DNA of 64,000 bases. Origin: Phycisphaeraceae bacterium. GTDB lineage: Bacteria; Planctomycetota; Phycisphaerae; Phycisphaerales; SM1A02. The stretch is from assembly GCA_015709595.1 (NCBI GenBank), contig CP054178.1:682001-746000 (forward strand). Direction: 5' to 3'. A program made the translations under genes and the position numbers. The notes under the pieces were generated by a model. It ran no database searches, was not told the DNA's origin, and was given only the letters and a program-made list of their open reading frames with translations. This document shows positions 36,202-46,134 of this stretch, in pieces. Numbering within the stretch: position 1 is the stretch's first letter; every line of letters begins with the position of its first letter.

Positions 36202-39200
36202 TCAGGGCGTGCGCCCCATCTCCTTCAGGATTCGTTCGATCTCCGCGACGGACTTGGGGTCGTTCCCCAGGTCGCGCCCGCGGACCAGGTACTGCTCCGC
36301 TTCGCTCCGGCGCCCGCGGGCCAGCAGCAACTGGCCCATGTGCAGGTGGTTGCTGGCGCTCTCGCGCAACTCGATGCTGCGCCGCAGCTGCGCCTCGGCC
36401 TGATCCAGCATCCGCAGCCCGAGGTACACCGTGCCCAGCGTGTCCACGATGCTCGCGTCATCGGGCATCAGCGAGACGGCCTCCTCAGCCAGCGGACGCG
36501 CCTTCTCATGCTCGCCCAGGTGCTGGCTGTAGACGTACGCCAGGTCGTTGAGCACCTTCACCCGGAAGGGATGATCCTTGGGCGCCAGTCGCAACGCTTC
36601 AATGTAATGGTCCCTCGATTCGGCGTAGTTGCCCTTGAGATACCGCACCAGTCCGAGATTGATCGCCACCAGGAAGCGGAGTTCCGACTGCGAGGAGTCC
36701 ACCCGCTCGGCGGCGCGGCGGATCGCGTCCGCGGCGGCATCGATCTGATTCGGGATCCGCAGCAGCACTTCGGACAGCAGGTACAGCTCGCCGGCGGACA
36801 CCGCCTCGCCGGACACCGAGGAGACGATTTCCCCGATCTTGCCGGGATTCGATCCGTAGATGGCCCGCGCCGCGTCGAACCAGCTGGTCAGGATGCGATG
36901 ATCCCCTCCGGCCCGGTACGTCGCCAGGTACTGCTCGTATGCCGTGCGCATGTGGCGCTCCGCTCCGGGCAGATCGCCCAGCGCGGTCGCCGCCCTGGCG
37001 AGGACGGTGTGAAGCGGGGGATAGGAGCGCAGCGCCTCGGGCTCCGCGCCGATGATGCGCAGCACCTCGCGCGCCGCTTCGGCGGTGTTGAGCCGGAGCA
37101 TCGCCAGGCAGGCGGACTCCAGCAGCGCCGGCGCCTTCGACACCCGGTAGCCGGAGGCGTACCACGAGGCGGCCTCGGCGTGCTTCTGCTGACGCGAGGC
37201 GAGATCAGCCAGGGCCAGGTGCCACTCCACCCGGTCCGGCTCCAGTCGATTGCCTTCCTGGGCGAACTCGACGGCCTTCGGCTCATTGCCCGCGGCGATG
37301 GCAATCTGAATCGCCCGCTGACGGATCGCGGGGTCGCGGGGGGTCAAGCGCAGCAGACCGGTCAGTTCCTGGATCGCCCCGGCCATGTCGGGAGGATCGC
37401 GCATCAGCAGCGCATCCACGCGCAGCTGCAGGGCCGGCAGGAAACCGGCCTGCTTCTCCGACGCCGCGGACAGCTCGCGCAGCGCGTCATCCACCAGTCC
37501 CTGGCGCGTGCGCCCGGTCTGATGGAACTCCTGCAGAATGGCCTCGGCCCGCAGCACGAGCGGCCAGGGATCGCCCGGCGCCATGGCGGCGGCGCGATCA
37601 ATCGCCCGGCGCTGCTCCCGGCGGAGGCGCTCCGCGTCCTGGGCCTTGCCCTCGGACGCCGCGATGGCCGCCTGGTTGCCATTGAGCCGGGCTCGAAGCA
37701 TCTCGAGTCGAGTTGACTCTCCGTACGTCCGCGCCACCGTGGCGATTCTCGCCTCCGCGTCCGCGAAGCGGCGCAGCTGGATCAGGCACTCGACGACGCT
37801 CAGCTCGATCTGTCGCGACGGGCGGTTCGCCAGAACCTTCTCGAAGTATTCGATCGCGGTGTCCCACTGCTGCGCGCTGGTGAAGACGCCGGCCATGGCC
37901 TCGTCAATCAGCCCGGTGTCGCCCTGATACTTCTCTCCGCGCTGCAGCCACGCCATCGCTTCCATGCGGTCGCCCAGAGAGAGGAACATCTCGGCGGCCT
38001 GCACGTAGGACAGGGGCGTGACGTCCTCCTTGCCGCGCTCCGCGAGGTGACGCGCCATGCGGGCCCGCGCCTGATCGGCGCGTCCGGTATCGCGGAAGTA
38101 CGCCGCGTGGGCGGCGGCGATCGAGAGCGAGTCCGGGTTCTTCGCGGACACTTCCTCCATGAGGCGATCGGCCTCGGTACGGCGCTGGGCGCGGAGCGCC
38201 GCCAGCGCCGCCTCGCGCGCCGCCGGAGCCATCGCCGACCACTCGCGCTCCGAGTAGCGCGGCCTTCCGTCCGGCAGCAGAATCGCGGCACGATCCGGCG
38301 TGCTCAGACCCAGCAGCGACGCCAGGCGCAGCACGTTGGTCACGTCGTCCGGGTTGGACTCGTATCGCCTGCGGCGCTGGTCGATGGCGTACTCGCGGTC
38401 GCCGACCTCGCCTTCCAGATTGAGGCGCACCTCGGCGATCTCCGCGTCCGCCACGCGCAGGTCGGCGGCGCGGCGCAGCAGCTGCAGCGCGGCCGGCTGC
38501 TGCCCGGTTTCGAGCAGGAGCTGGGCGTAGAAGCGGATGGTCGTCGCGTCGCCGGGCTGGATGTCCATGGCGCGCTGATAGGCGGTGCGGGCGTCGGCCA
38601 CGTTGCCCAGGCGCTGATATGTCATGCCCAGCAGTCGCCACGCCGGCGCCGCGTAGGGCTTGACCTGCGTGGCGTCGATCAGCGAGCGGGCGGCGGCGGC
38701 GTAGTCGCCACGCTCGAAGTCGAGCTGCGCCTGGAAGAGGTGGCCTCGCGCCTGATCCGCGTTCGTTTCGCGGGCGGTTCGCACCAGGGCTTCCGCCGCC
38801 GACCAGTCCCGGGCGATCAGCGCGTCCCGGAACCGCGCCTCGATGTATTCCGCCGACTTGACGCCCCTGGACTGCGCCACCTCGCCGGCCCGGTCACCCT
38901 CGGCCTTCATGCGGTCGGCCAGGGCGGTCGCGGCGGCGGCGCCCGCGGTATCGCCCGCCGCGGTCCGCTGACGGGCGATGGTCCGCTGCTGCTGCTCCGC
39001 CCGCCGCATGGCGACAAACATGGCGCCGTGAAGTTCATCTTCTCCACTGATACGCTGCGCGAGCAGGATGCGCGTGCGCTCGATGGGGTCATCGGCCTGC
39101 AGCACGGCCAGCATGGTGCGCAGGCCCTCGTTCTCGGGGTGACGATCGACGGCGGCGCGCACCCGCTGCCGGGCCTCGTCGATCAGGCCCATCTCCACTT

Positions 39201-40959
39201 CGACATTGACGAGGTACTCCAGCACGCCCCAGTGATCCGGATGCGCCTCGGACAGCTCAACCAGAATGCTCCGCGCCGCATCCGACCGGCCTTCACGAAG
39301 CGCCTCCGAGGCCCGTTCGAGCGCGGCCAGCAGAGGATCCTGAGGCGCCATCGGCTGTCCCAGCCCGCGCTGGGCCTCGGCCAGCAACGCGGCGGCCTGG
39401 GTGTTGGATGAGTCGATCTGCAGCGCCGCGGCGGCGTTGTCGGCGGCGGCGCGGAAGTCGCCCAGCATCAGGTCCAGCGAGGCCAGGTCGACCAGAATGG
39501 CGGCGGATCGCGGCGCCATCTCCCTGGCCCGCGCCATGAGCGAGCGGGCCTCGCCCGGCGCATTCTGGGCGCGAAGCGCGCTGGCGGCGGCCAGCAGCGT
39601 CCGGACATCCGGGCTGGGGTTGAGCTTCAGCGCTTCGGTGAACTTCGCCGCCGCCACCGCCGTGTCGTTGCGCAGCAGCGCCAGCCAGGCGTCGCACTCG
39701 GTCACCAGCGGGTTCTGCTCGCCTCCGGGCGCCAACGAAGCCAGTCGCTGACGCACCTGCTCGGCCTTGGCCAGTTGCGCGGCGCGCTCGTCGCCCGTGA
39801 GCGACGCGGCGCGATCCGCCTCGACCTGGAAGAGCAGGCGCGCCACGCGGAATCGCAGCTCGAACCGATAGGTCGCCATGAAGCTGACCGGCATCGGCTC
39901 GGACTCCATCAGCGCCTGGGCCTGCCGGCTCATCCGCTCCTGGTCGCCGCTGTCGTAGAGATTCCACACCAGCATCCACTGCAGGAGGGGTGAATCACGA
40001 TGCGCCTGGGTGGCTTCCGTCAGAACCTCGAGGGCGGCCTGCAGGGACTGCGGGGTGCCAAGCTCGCGCATCACCACCACGCCGTCGTACACGTCGATCG
40101 GATTCGTGGCGCCGGCCAGCGACGCGCGCAGATCTCCCAGCAGGGCCTCTGATTCACCCGGTTGAAGGGGTCTGGCGCCCTGCCGCGCCAGTGACAGCAG
40201 GGCGTCGGTCCGGCGGATCCGCACCGGGAGCGACTCGCCGGCCGCCTGCATGGCCTGGTCAATGGTGCGGAGGAGAATGGCCTGTCGCTCTGTCGCCGCC
40301 GTCACGTTGCGGGACAATGCCTCGCGCTGCCAGAGATCCCGGTGCAGGGCGATGAGAGCCGCCCATCCCTCGCCGTACCGCGGGTGCTTCTCCAGAAAAC
40401 TGGCGAAGTCGTCCTCCAGCTGATCGATCTGTCCGGCGTTCAGCGTGTCAAGCCGATTGGCGTCGGCATAGAGGCGGAAGAAGGTGAGCCGCTCGTACCC
40501 CGGCGAGTTGGTGGGCACGCGACCGAGCGCGGCGGACGCGCCGGTGGACAGCTGCGTGTTCCAGGAGGGCAGCAGGCGGGAGTTGGAGTAGACCTCCTCC
40601 AGAAACGCGAGGTGGTGCGTGACATCGTGCGCCGCGGCCTCCACCCGGAGCCGCATGACGCTCAGCCACTCGCCGTACAGACTGTTGGCGTTGTCCATGG
40701 TCGCGGGACGCACCCGCTCGAGGGCGTCCTGGAGCTTGCGCATGAACTCCAGGTTGCTGCGGTCCTTGTTGATGGCCCGCCAGTATTCCTGCTTGGCCTG
40801 TTCATACTCACCGGCGGCGTAGAGCTCGTCTCCCCGGCGGATATTGCGCGTGGGATCACTCTTGAGGGCCAGGAAGGCGATTCCGCCCACCGCCACCACC
40901 ACCACGCCCGTGATGGTGAGCAGAAGGAACAGGAACCTCGTGTTGATCCGGGAGGCCAT
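36202..40959 (-). CDS. Giant TPR-repeat membrane-anchored protein of the exosortase locus
   Basis: The 1585-residue protein (ATG 40959; a TTG two codons earlier is possible) has one N-terminal membrane helix (FLFLLLTITGVVVVAVGGI) and then more than twenty tetratricopeptide-like repeats to the end. Typical units include DELYAAGEYEQAKQEYWRAI and AWRLLGMTYQRLGNVADA, and near the end LDQAEAQLRRSIEL. The topology puts the solenoid outside the cytoplasm. In exosortase/PEP-CTERM systems a large TPR protein (PrsT-like) is often encoded beside the exosortase, and TPR proteins such as PelB or BcsC assist polysaccharide export. Its start is two bases after the exosortase stop. The role is inferred from structure and context. 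Confidence 0.8.
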   Translation of the reverse strand: MASRINTRFLFLLLTITGVVVVAVGGIAFLALKSDPTRNIRRGDELYAAGEYEQAKQEYWRAINKDRSNLEFMRKLQDALERVRPATMDNANSLYGEWLSVMRLRVEAAAHDVTHHLAFLEEVYSNSRLLPSWNTQLSTGASAALGRVPTNSPGYERLTFFRLYADANRLDTLNAGQIDQLEDDFASFLEKHPRYGEGWAALIALHRDLWQREALSRNVTAATERQAILLRTIDQAMQAAGESLPVRIRRTDALLSLARQGARPLQPGESEALLGDLRASLAGATNPIDVYDGVVVMRELGTPQSLQAALEVLTEATQAHRDSPLLQWMLVWNLYDSGDQERMSRQAQALMESEPMPVSFMATYRFELRFRVARLLFQVEADRAASLTGDERAAQLAKAEQVRQRLASLAPGGEQNPLVTECDAWLALLRNDTAVAAAKFTEALKLNPSPDVRTLLAAASALRAQNAPGEARSLMARAREMAPRSAAILVDLASLDLMLGDFRAAADNAAAALQIDSSNTQAAALLAEAQRGLGQPMAPQDPLLAALERASEALREGRSDAARSILVELSEAHPDHWGVLEYLVNVEVEMGLIDEARQRVRAAVDRHPENEGLRTMLAVLQADDPIERTRILLAQRISGEDELHGAMFVAMRRAEQQQRTIARQRTAAGDTAGAAAATALADRMKAEGDRAGEVAQSRGVKSAEYIEARFRDALIARDWSAAEALVRTARETNADQARGHLFQAQLDFERGDYAAAARSLIDATQVKPYAAPAWRLLGMTYQRLGNVADARTAYQRAMDIQPGDATTIRFYAQLLLETGQQPAALQLLRRAADLRVADAEIAEVRLNLEGEVGDREYAIDQRRRRYESNPDDVTNVLRLASLLGLSTPDRAAILLPDGRPRYSEREWSAMAPAAREAALAALRAQRRTEADRLMEEVSAKNPDSLSIAAAHAAYFRDTGRADQARARMARHLAERGKEDVTPLSYVQAAEMFLSLGDRMEAMAWLQRGEKYQGDTGLIDEAMAGVFTSAQQWDTAIEYFEKVLANRPSRQIELSVVECLIQLRRFADAEARIATVARTYGESTRLEMLRARLNGNQAAIAASEGKAQDAERLRREQRRAIDRAAAMAPGDPWPLVLRAEAILQEFHQTGRTRQGLVDDALRELSAASEKQAGFLPALQLRVDALLMRDPPDMAGAIQELTGLLRLTPRDPAIRQRAIQIAIAAGNEPKAVEFAQEGNRLEPDRVEWHLALADLASRQQKHAEAASWYASGYRVSKAPALLESACLAMLRLNTAEAAREVLRIIGAEPEALRSYPPLHTVLARAATALGDLPGAERHMRTAYEQYLATYRAGGDHRILTSWFDAARAIYGSNPGKIGEIVSSVSGEAVSAGELYLLSEVLLRIPNQIDAAADAIRRAAERVDSSQSELRFLVAINLGLVRYLKGNYAESRDHYIEALRLAPKDHPFRVKVLNDLAYVYSQHLGEHEKARPLAEEAVSLMPDDASIVDTLGTVYLGLRMLDQAEAQLRRSIELRESASNHLHMGQLLLARGRRSEAEQYLVRGRDLGNDPKSVAEIERILKEMGRTP

Positions 40960-40961
40960 GG

Positions 40962-42803
40962 TCAAAGTTCTCCAAACGTCGGAAGCGGCGGAATCGCCCT
41001 CTCTTTCTCGGCCGGATAGAGCCCTCGCTCCACCTCCGACCAGTCAGGAAGGCAACGCATGATCTCCGGCAGGAGCGGCTGGAGGATGTCATTCACCCGC
41101 CGCATGAACTCATCCACCCCGCCCTCCCCCTGCCACGCCATGGAAAACTCCACCTTGGCGTAGTAGGCGTACTCATCGGTCCGGTCGAAGGCCAGGGCCC
41201 GCACCCGCTCCGCCTGGGGCGTCACCGCCCCGTTGGCGATGAAGAAGTACCCGGCGATCACCCGGCTCCGGGCATCCGCCCCTTCCTGGAACTCCAGCAC
41301 CCGGATCGCCAGCGGCTCCGGCTCGATGGGCATGCGCACCTCGAACGGGCGGGCGGTGATGCGGTCCACCGCCGTCGCCAGACGGTAGGGAACCTCGTGG
41401 CGGCGGTTGGGCGGGCCGTCGTCCGTCACCCACCCGCTTCGGTCAATCTCCACCGGCAGGTGCCTGGGGCGATCAATCTGGTTCCGGCCCGACGCCAGAA
41501 AGCAGCGATCCGGCACGTGCGGAATGGCGTCGATCTGATCCGTGTAATAGGTCATGTGAACGTACAGGGCGGCGGTCTTGTCGTCGGTCCGCGCGTAGAC
41601 CCGCGACAGGTACTCGCTGGTGCCCAGCGTCTGGATGACCGCCTGATCGAGAAGCCGGTCCTCGCCGACCTTCTCCCACCTGCCGAGCGAGCGCGACGGA
41701 ATCGTCGCCAGCTTGTGACGAAGCGGCACCGGCTTCTTGAGCAGGTACACCTTCAGCCCGGACACGATCCCACGGAAGCCCAGCCCGGAGACGACCAGCG
41801 CCCCGCAGGCGACCATCGTCGCCAGCGCCGCCCGACGATCAAAGGCGAAGGGCGTCCGCGCCGCCTCCGTTCGGGGCTGGACGCCTGCTTCCTGGGACGC
41901 CTCCTCCACCACGAGGCGGCGCAGCACCCACATGATGCCCAGGTAGAGCAGCAATGCCGGAATCAGCCAGAGCAGGCCGATGAACGTGTGGAAGTCGCCC
42001 GCCGCGAACTCCGAGTCGATGAGCGACAGCATGCCCAGCGTCACGACGCGGAGGATGTTGACGAAGAGCGCCACCGGCGCCGCCATCAGCACCACCACCA
42101 CCCGCTGCCAGACGTGCGACAGTCCCGTGAAGGCGAGGAACACGCCCAGCGCCAGCATCGCCACCACCATGCGCATCCCTGAACACGCTTCCGCGACGTT
42201 GAGCGGGTGATCCACGCCGTTGTGGAAGATGGAGATCGTGTTGCCCGCCAGGTCCACGTCGTACTGCAGCACGCGCAGCACCAGATACGAGCCGTAGGCC
42301 GCCAGATCCTGAAGATCCTCGGTGACGGTGTTCATCAGCCGCGTGGAAATCGTCACGCCGAACACGATGAAGTACGCCACCGGCGCCCAGAGATAGCGCA
42401 TGGCCTTCCAGCCGAAGAACAGCAGCACCAGTCCGAAGACCGTGAGCCCCACGCCCACCTGCTGCAGGTTGTGATGCACGATGGCGCTGGGGCCAAGCCA
42501 GCAGAAGAAATACCACGCCACGCCCAGCAGGATCGGCGCCAGCCCGGACCAGGTGGTGACGAATGGAACACGGGCCAGTTCATCCCGCCTGATCCACGCC
42601 AGGTAGAAGGCCATGGCGGGAATGACCAGAGTGTGTCCCCAGTCAGCGGGCTCTTCGAACGCCCAGCGAACCTGCTTGGCGAAGAAGTGGTAGAAGACGA
42701 AGGCGAAGGACGCCAGCAGGCAGACCACCGCGATGGCGACGCGCGGCGCGCGGTCACGCGCGGTGGATGCAGGCACGGTCATCGCCGGTGAGCCGGTGGA
42801 CAT
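40962..42803 (-). CDS. Exosortase fused to EpsI-type domain
   Basis: The 613-residue membrane protein contains an exosortase domain (1-300) with about eight helices. The catalytic triad segments are Cys207 in NVAEACSGMR, Arg252 in FVNILRVV and His272 in GDFHTFIG. A second part (about 320-600) resembles EpsI/DUF3485, including HMTYYTDQ and the HVPDRCF motif. Exosortases cleave and transfer proteins with C-terminal PEP-CTERM-like signals; EpsI is usually separate or fused in this way. The start chosen is ATG 42803; a GTG two codons earlier is possible. It is flanked by Wza- and Wzc-type genes, so protein sorting and polysaccharide export are linked. No protein in this window has an obvious PEP-CTERM tail. 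Confidence 0.88.
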   Translation of the reverse strand: MSTGSPAMTVPASTARDRAPRVAIAVVCLLASFAFVFYHFFAKQVRWAFEEPADWGHTLVIPAMAFYLAWIRRDELARVPFVTTWSGLAPILLGVAWYFFCWLGPSAIVHHNLQQVGVGLTVFGLVLLFFGWKAMRYLWAPVAYFIVFGVTISTRLMNTVTEDLQDLAAYGSYLVLRVLQYDVDLAGNTISIFHNGVDHPLNVAEACSGMRMVVAMLALGVFLAFTGLSHVWQRVVVVLMAAPVALFVNILRVVTLGMLSLIDSEFAAGDFHTFIGLLWLIPALLLYLGIMWVLRRLVVEEASQEAGVQPRTEAARTPFAFDRRAALATMVACGALVVSGLGFRGIVSGLKVYLLKKPVPLRHKLATIPSRSLGRWEKVGEDRLLDQAVIQTLGTSEYLSRVYARTDDKTAALYVHMTYYTDQIDAIPHVPDRCFLASGRNQIDRPRHLPVEIDRSGWVTDDGPPNRRHEVPYRLATAVDRITARPFEVRMPIEPEPLAIRVLEFQEGADARSRVIAGYFFIANGAVTPQAERVRALAFDRTDEYAYYAKVEFSMAWQGEGGVDEFMRRVNDILQPLLPEIMRCLPDWSEVERGLYPAEKERAIPPLPTFGEL

Positions 42804-42964
42804 GGTCACTCGCCCAGCGGGCGATCCGAGTCGTTGCCTGGCGTGGTCCGCGGCCCCCGCGGTCGCCCACCACTTCCGACACGGTCGCCCCTCCTTCTCG
42901 ACGGGAAACCAGTGCTACGTGCGGACCCCCCGGCTCGTTCGCCGGTTCCCGCTTCACCGGGGGA

Positions 42965-44431
42965 TCAGAAGCCCCGATCACGCGGCGGGGGACCGAACAC
43001 GTCGTTGGCGAAGTTCCGGTCCAGCAGGAATCCGAACCCATAGCTGACCCGGAAGCCGTTCCGGATGACGGCCAGCGGCGCCGCCGCCCAGCTGGTCCCG
43101 ATGATGATGTGATCGTCCGGCTTCAGGAAGATGTCCGGCTCGGTCTTCTTGCGGATGGCCGCCAGGTTGATTCGAATGGTCGCCTCCCGGTTGTGGGCCA
43201 CGCGACGCGTCAGATCGACGCGGGTGGGAATGGCCAGCGCGCCGAGGCCGCCGGCGGCGGTCACCAGCTGACTGAGCGTCTGGTGTCCGTTGGGAGGCAG
43301 GTTGTACGATCCGGCCCGCGCGACCTCGCCGCCGATGTAGACGACGCCGCTCTCAGGCGGAACCACGTAGATGCGATCCCCGGGTCGGATGACGAGGTTC
43401 TGCGAGCTGTCCGTGAGCAGTCGCTGATAATCGACCTCGATGATGCGGTCCACGACCATCGGTTCGCCGCCCGCCCCGATCTCATCGGCGATGTCCTGGG
43501 CGCCCGATCGAACGCGCACCCACTCGTTGCGCTCCTCGACGTAGACGAACGAATCGGTGCGATTGGCCGCGACGCGCTGATGAAGCGCCGGGTTCGCGGT
43601 CGGCGCGCCCAGGTCGTCAATGTCCACGACGACCTCGCCGTCCATGCGGGATGGCGCGGCGCTGCTCGAACCCCCGCCCGAGCCGGGACGATCGAGATCG
43701 CGGAGGATGTCGTCGATGCTGCGACCGGGATCGGTCCCCTGGCCGCCGCCCGCCGGCTGCGATCGATCGAACGGCTGGTCAAACCGACGCTCCAGGGCCA
43801 CGGGACGGATCACGAAGATCGTCCTGGTGATCTGGGGCACACCGCCTGACTGGGCCAGCGCCTGGTCAAGCCGCAGGTCGGGCCGCAGCAGGGGGAACAA
43901 TCCCGGAAGCTGGATGTTCCCCACCACGGTGTACATGAACCCGCGCGACTCGGTCAGCGTGACGGAGACGTACGGGTCGTTGATGAACCGGGCCGCCAGG
44001 AACTCGGTGATGGCGTCCTCCAGTTCCTGAGCGGTCAGGCCTGCGGCGGGGAAGTCCCCCAGCGGCGGCGGCAGACGGAGATTGCCCGCCTGGTCGATGC
44101 GTCTTGCCAACTGGGCGGTCTGTCCGCCGGGGAGCAGACCCTGAATCTCCACCGTCAGCGCGTCGCCCGCGGCGATGCGGTACTCCAGGTCGCTGGCGAG
44201 CAGATCCTCCGGCTGCACGGGCGAGCGGCGCGACCACAGGTCGTCGCCCGTCTCGATCACGTCGATCCGCTCCAGAATGGGTGAGGTGATCGGGGTGTGC
44301 TGAAAGTACCCCGTCTTGCTGGGGTCGAAGAACGAATCCACCTGACACCCGACCAGGCAGGTCGTCACGACCGACAGCCCCAGGAAGGAGCCGGAAACAC
44401 GGGGGGTGCGCTGCGAGGATCGCTTCATCAT
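42965..44431 (-). CDS. Wza-type outer-membrane polysaccharide export lipoprotein
   Basis: The 488-residue product has a lipoprotein signal (FLGLSVVTTCLVGC) with the acylated cysteine near residue 29. A polysaccharide-export domain follows (YRIAAGDALTVEI, PPPLGDFPAAGLTAQEL). Soluble ligand-binding beta-grasp repeats come next (TVVGNIQLPGLFPLL, VYIGGEVARAGSYNLP), with RPGDRIYVVPPE between. A Gly/Ser/Pro-rich linker separates the repeats. Wza-like lipoproteins form the outer-membrane exit channel for capsule or EPS. The open frame upstream of 44431 lacks family character; ATG 44431 precedes the signal sequence. It lies between the WbaP-type and exosortase genes. Confidence 0.9.
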   Translation of the reverse strand: MMKRSSQRTPRVSGSFLGLSVVTTCLVGCQVDSFFDPSKTGYFQHTPITSPILERIDVIETGDDLWSRRSPVQPEDLLASDLEYRIAAGDALTVEIQGLLPGGQTAQLARRIDQAGNLRLPPPLGDFPAAGLTAQELEDAITEFLAARFINDPYVSVTLTESRGFMYTVVGNIQLPGLFPLLRPDLRLDQALAQSGGVPQITRTIFVIRPVALERRFDQPFDRSQPAGGGQGTDPGRSIDDILRDLDRPGSGGGSSSAAPSRMDGEVVVDIDDLGAPTANPALHQRVAANRTDSFVYVEERNEWVRVRSGAQDIADEIGAGGEPMVVDRIIEVDYQRLLTDSSQNLVIRPGDRIYVVPPESGVVYIGGEVARAGSYNLPPNGHQTLSQLVTAAGGLGALAIPTRVDLTRRVAHNREATIRINLAAIRKKTEPDIFLKPDDHIIIGTSWAAAPLAVIRNGFRVSYGFGFLLDRNFANDVFGPPPRDRGF

Positions 44432-44649
44432 GGGTCTTCTCTGAAAATCCAAACGTCGCTGGCGGGTCAGCCGATCGTCGGCGTGCGCCTGGCGATGCGA
44501 CCGCCCACCCTGAGCAAGCCGGGAGAGCAGCCCTCGCCTCGGCATCTTGATCGACCGCCCGACCCCACCGGGTTCAATCGAGCCCCAGATATTCCGAGAC
44601 GTTCCTCCGTCGGGTCGTGCCATGTCATGCCTGTCGTAACCGGGGCTCC

Positions 44650-46098
44650 TCACTGGGCGTTGGGGTGGACGAACCCACGGAGCAGGGTCAGCCAGAGAAT
44701 GCGCAAGTCGAATCCCAGCGACCAGTTACGGATATAGAACAGATCGTACTGAAGACGCTTCTTCAGACTGGTCCGGCCCCGAAGCCCGTTGACCTGCGCC
44801 CAGCCGGTCATGCCGGCCTTGACGTGCTGACGGAGAATGTAGCCCCGCCAGTCCTCCCGGAACTTGGCGACCAGTTCCGGACGTTCCGGTCGCGGACCCA
44901 CCAGCGACATCTCACCCAGCAGGACATTGAAGAGTTGCGGCAGCTCATCCAGACTGGTCCGCCGAAGAATCCTTCCGATGCGGGTGATGCGCGGGTCGCC
45001 CGGACTGGTCCAGGCATCCTCGCCCCGCCCTTCGTCGGTCAGGGTCTGCTGCTCCTGGGCCACATGATGCATGGTCCGGAACTTGAAGATCATGAACTGC
45101 CTGCCGCCCAGACTGGCCCGCGGCTGACGAAAGATGACCGGCCCCGGTCCGCTGAGCCGGACCAGCAGTGCGATCACCGCCATCAGGGGCAGGAACACCA
45201 CCAGGGCCGCCATCGCCCCGGCCACGTCGATGATTCGCTTGCTGACCGCCGCCCACCCCATCAGCGGACTTTGCCGCAAGGTGAGGATCGGCATGCCGTC
45301 CAGATCACTCGTGGTCATGGCGATGGGGGCGTACTTGGGCGTCACGTCGGGCACCACGCGAACGTCAATCGCATGACGATCCAGATGCGAGAGCAGTCGC
45401 GGCAGCTCCACCGCCTTCCGCTGCGGAAGGGCCACGAAGACGCCGGACACCTCGTGCTCGCGCAGAATGTCGTCGATCCGGTTCAGTCCCCCCAGCACGG
45501 GCAGGCCGCAGAGCGTGGGCGTGGTGACCTGTTCGCCGTGCGAGATGAAGTAGGCCGGCTTGATCCCCGTCCATGTGTTGCGCGACAACGTGTGATAGAC
45601 GACCTGGCCGAGACGACCCGTCCCGATGATGGCCACGTGACGCAGGTTCCAGCCGCGCTTTCGCAGGGCCTGAAGCGCCGACCGGAACGAGAACCGCCAC
45701 ACCAGGAGGATGATGAACGCCAGACCGGCGAAGATCGCAAACTGCGCGCGGCTCAGGTCTTCGGGGAAGCCCTCGCCGGTGAAGAACCGCTTCTTCAGCA
45801 GGTAGTAGCCAAGCACCACCAGAAGGGCGCCGAGCGTCACCGCCCGAAGGATCACCCCGGCCTCTCGCACGAACCGCTGATCCCGCCGGGGCTGGTACAG
45901 GCCGGCGCGGAACAGGGCGAACACCATCAGCGGCAGCAGCACCAGCGGAACGGCGTGGGTGTCGTACGACGGGTTCCGGGCGGTGTGGGGCATGAACTCG
46001 AAGCGGATGAGGTACGCCCCCACCTGGGCCGCCAGAATGCACGCCGCATCGCATCCGATCAGGATGGTCCGGAAGACCTGGTGGCGCTCTCGAAGCAC
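44650..46098 (-). CDS. Undecaprenyl-phosphate glycosyl-1-phosphate transferase, WbaP/EpsL type
   Basis: The 482-residue enzyme has four N-terminal membrane helices, a CoA-binding-like Rossmann domain ([13 protein letters not shown] around 155) and a fifth membrane helix. The C-terminal bacterial sugar-transferase domain carries [42 protein letters not shown] and [13 protein letters not shown]. It transfers a sugar phosphate to the lipid carrier, the first committed step of EPS or capsule repeat synthesis. It begins with GTG after a GAGGAGAAGGGG tract. It is the first gene of the minus-strand exopolysaccharide locus. Confidence 0.92.
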   Translation of the reverse strand: MLRERHQVFRTILIGCDAACILAAQVGAYLIRFEFMPHTARNPSYDTHAVPLVLLPLMVFALFRAGLYQPRRDQRFVREAGVILRAVTLGALLVVLGYYLLKKRFFTGEGFPEDLSRAQFAIFAGLAFIILLVWRFSFRSALQALRKRGWNLRHVAIIGTGRLGQVVYHTLSRNTWTGIKPAYFISHGEQVTTPTLCGLPVLGGLNRIDDILREHEVSGVFVALPQRKAVELPRLLSHLDRHAIDVRVVPDVTPKYAPIAMTTSDLDGMPILTLRQSPLMGWAAVSKRIIDVAGAMAALVVFLPLMAVIALLVRLSGPGPVIFRQPRASLGGRQFMIFKFRTMHHVAQEQQTLTDEGRGEDAWTSPGDPRITRIGRILRRTSLDELPQLFNVLLGEMSLVGPRPERPELVAKFREDWRGYILRQHVKAGMTGWAQVNGLRGRTSLKKRLQYDLFYIRNWSLGFDLRILWLTLLRGFVHPNAQ

Positions 46099-46134
46099 GA
46101 CCCCTTCTCCTCTTCGGCCCCACCCGCCGGTACT

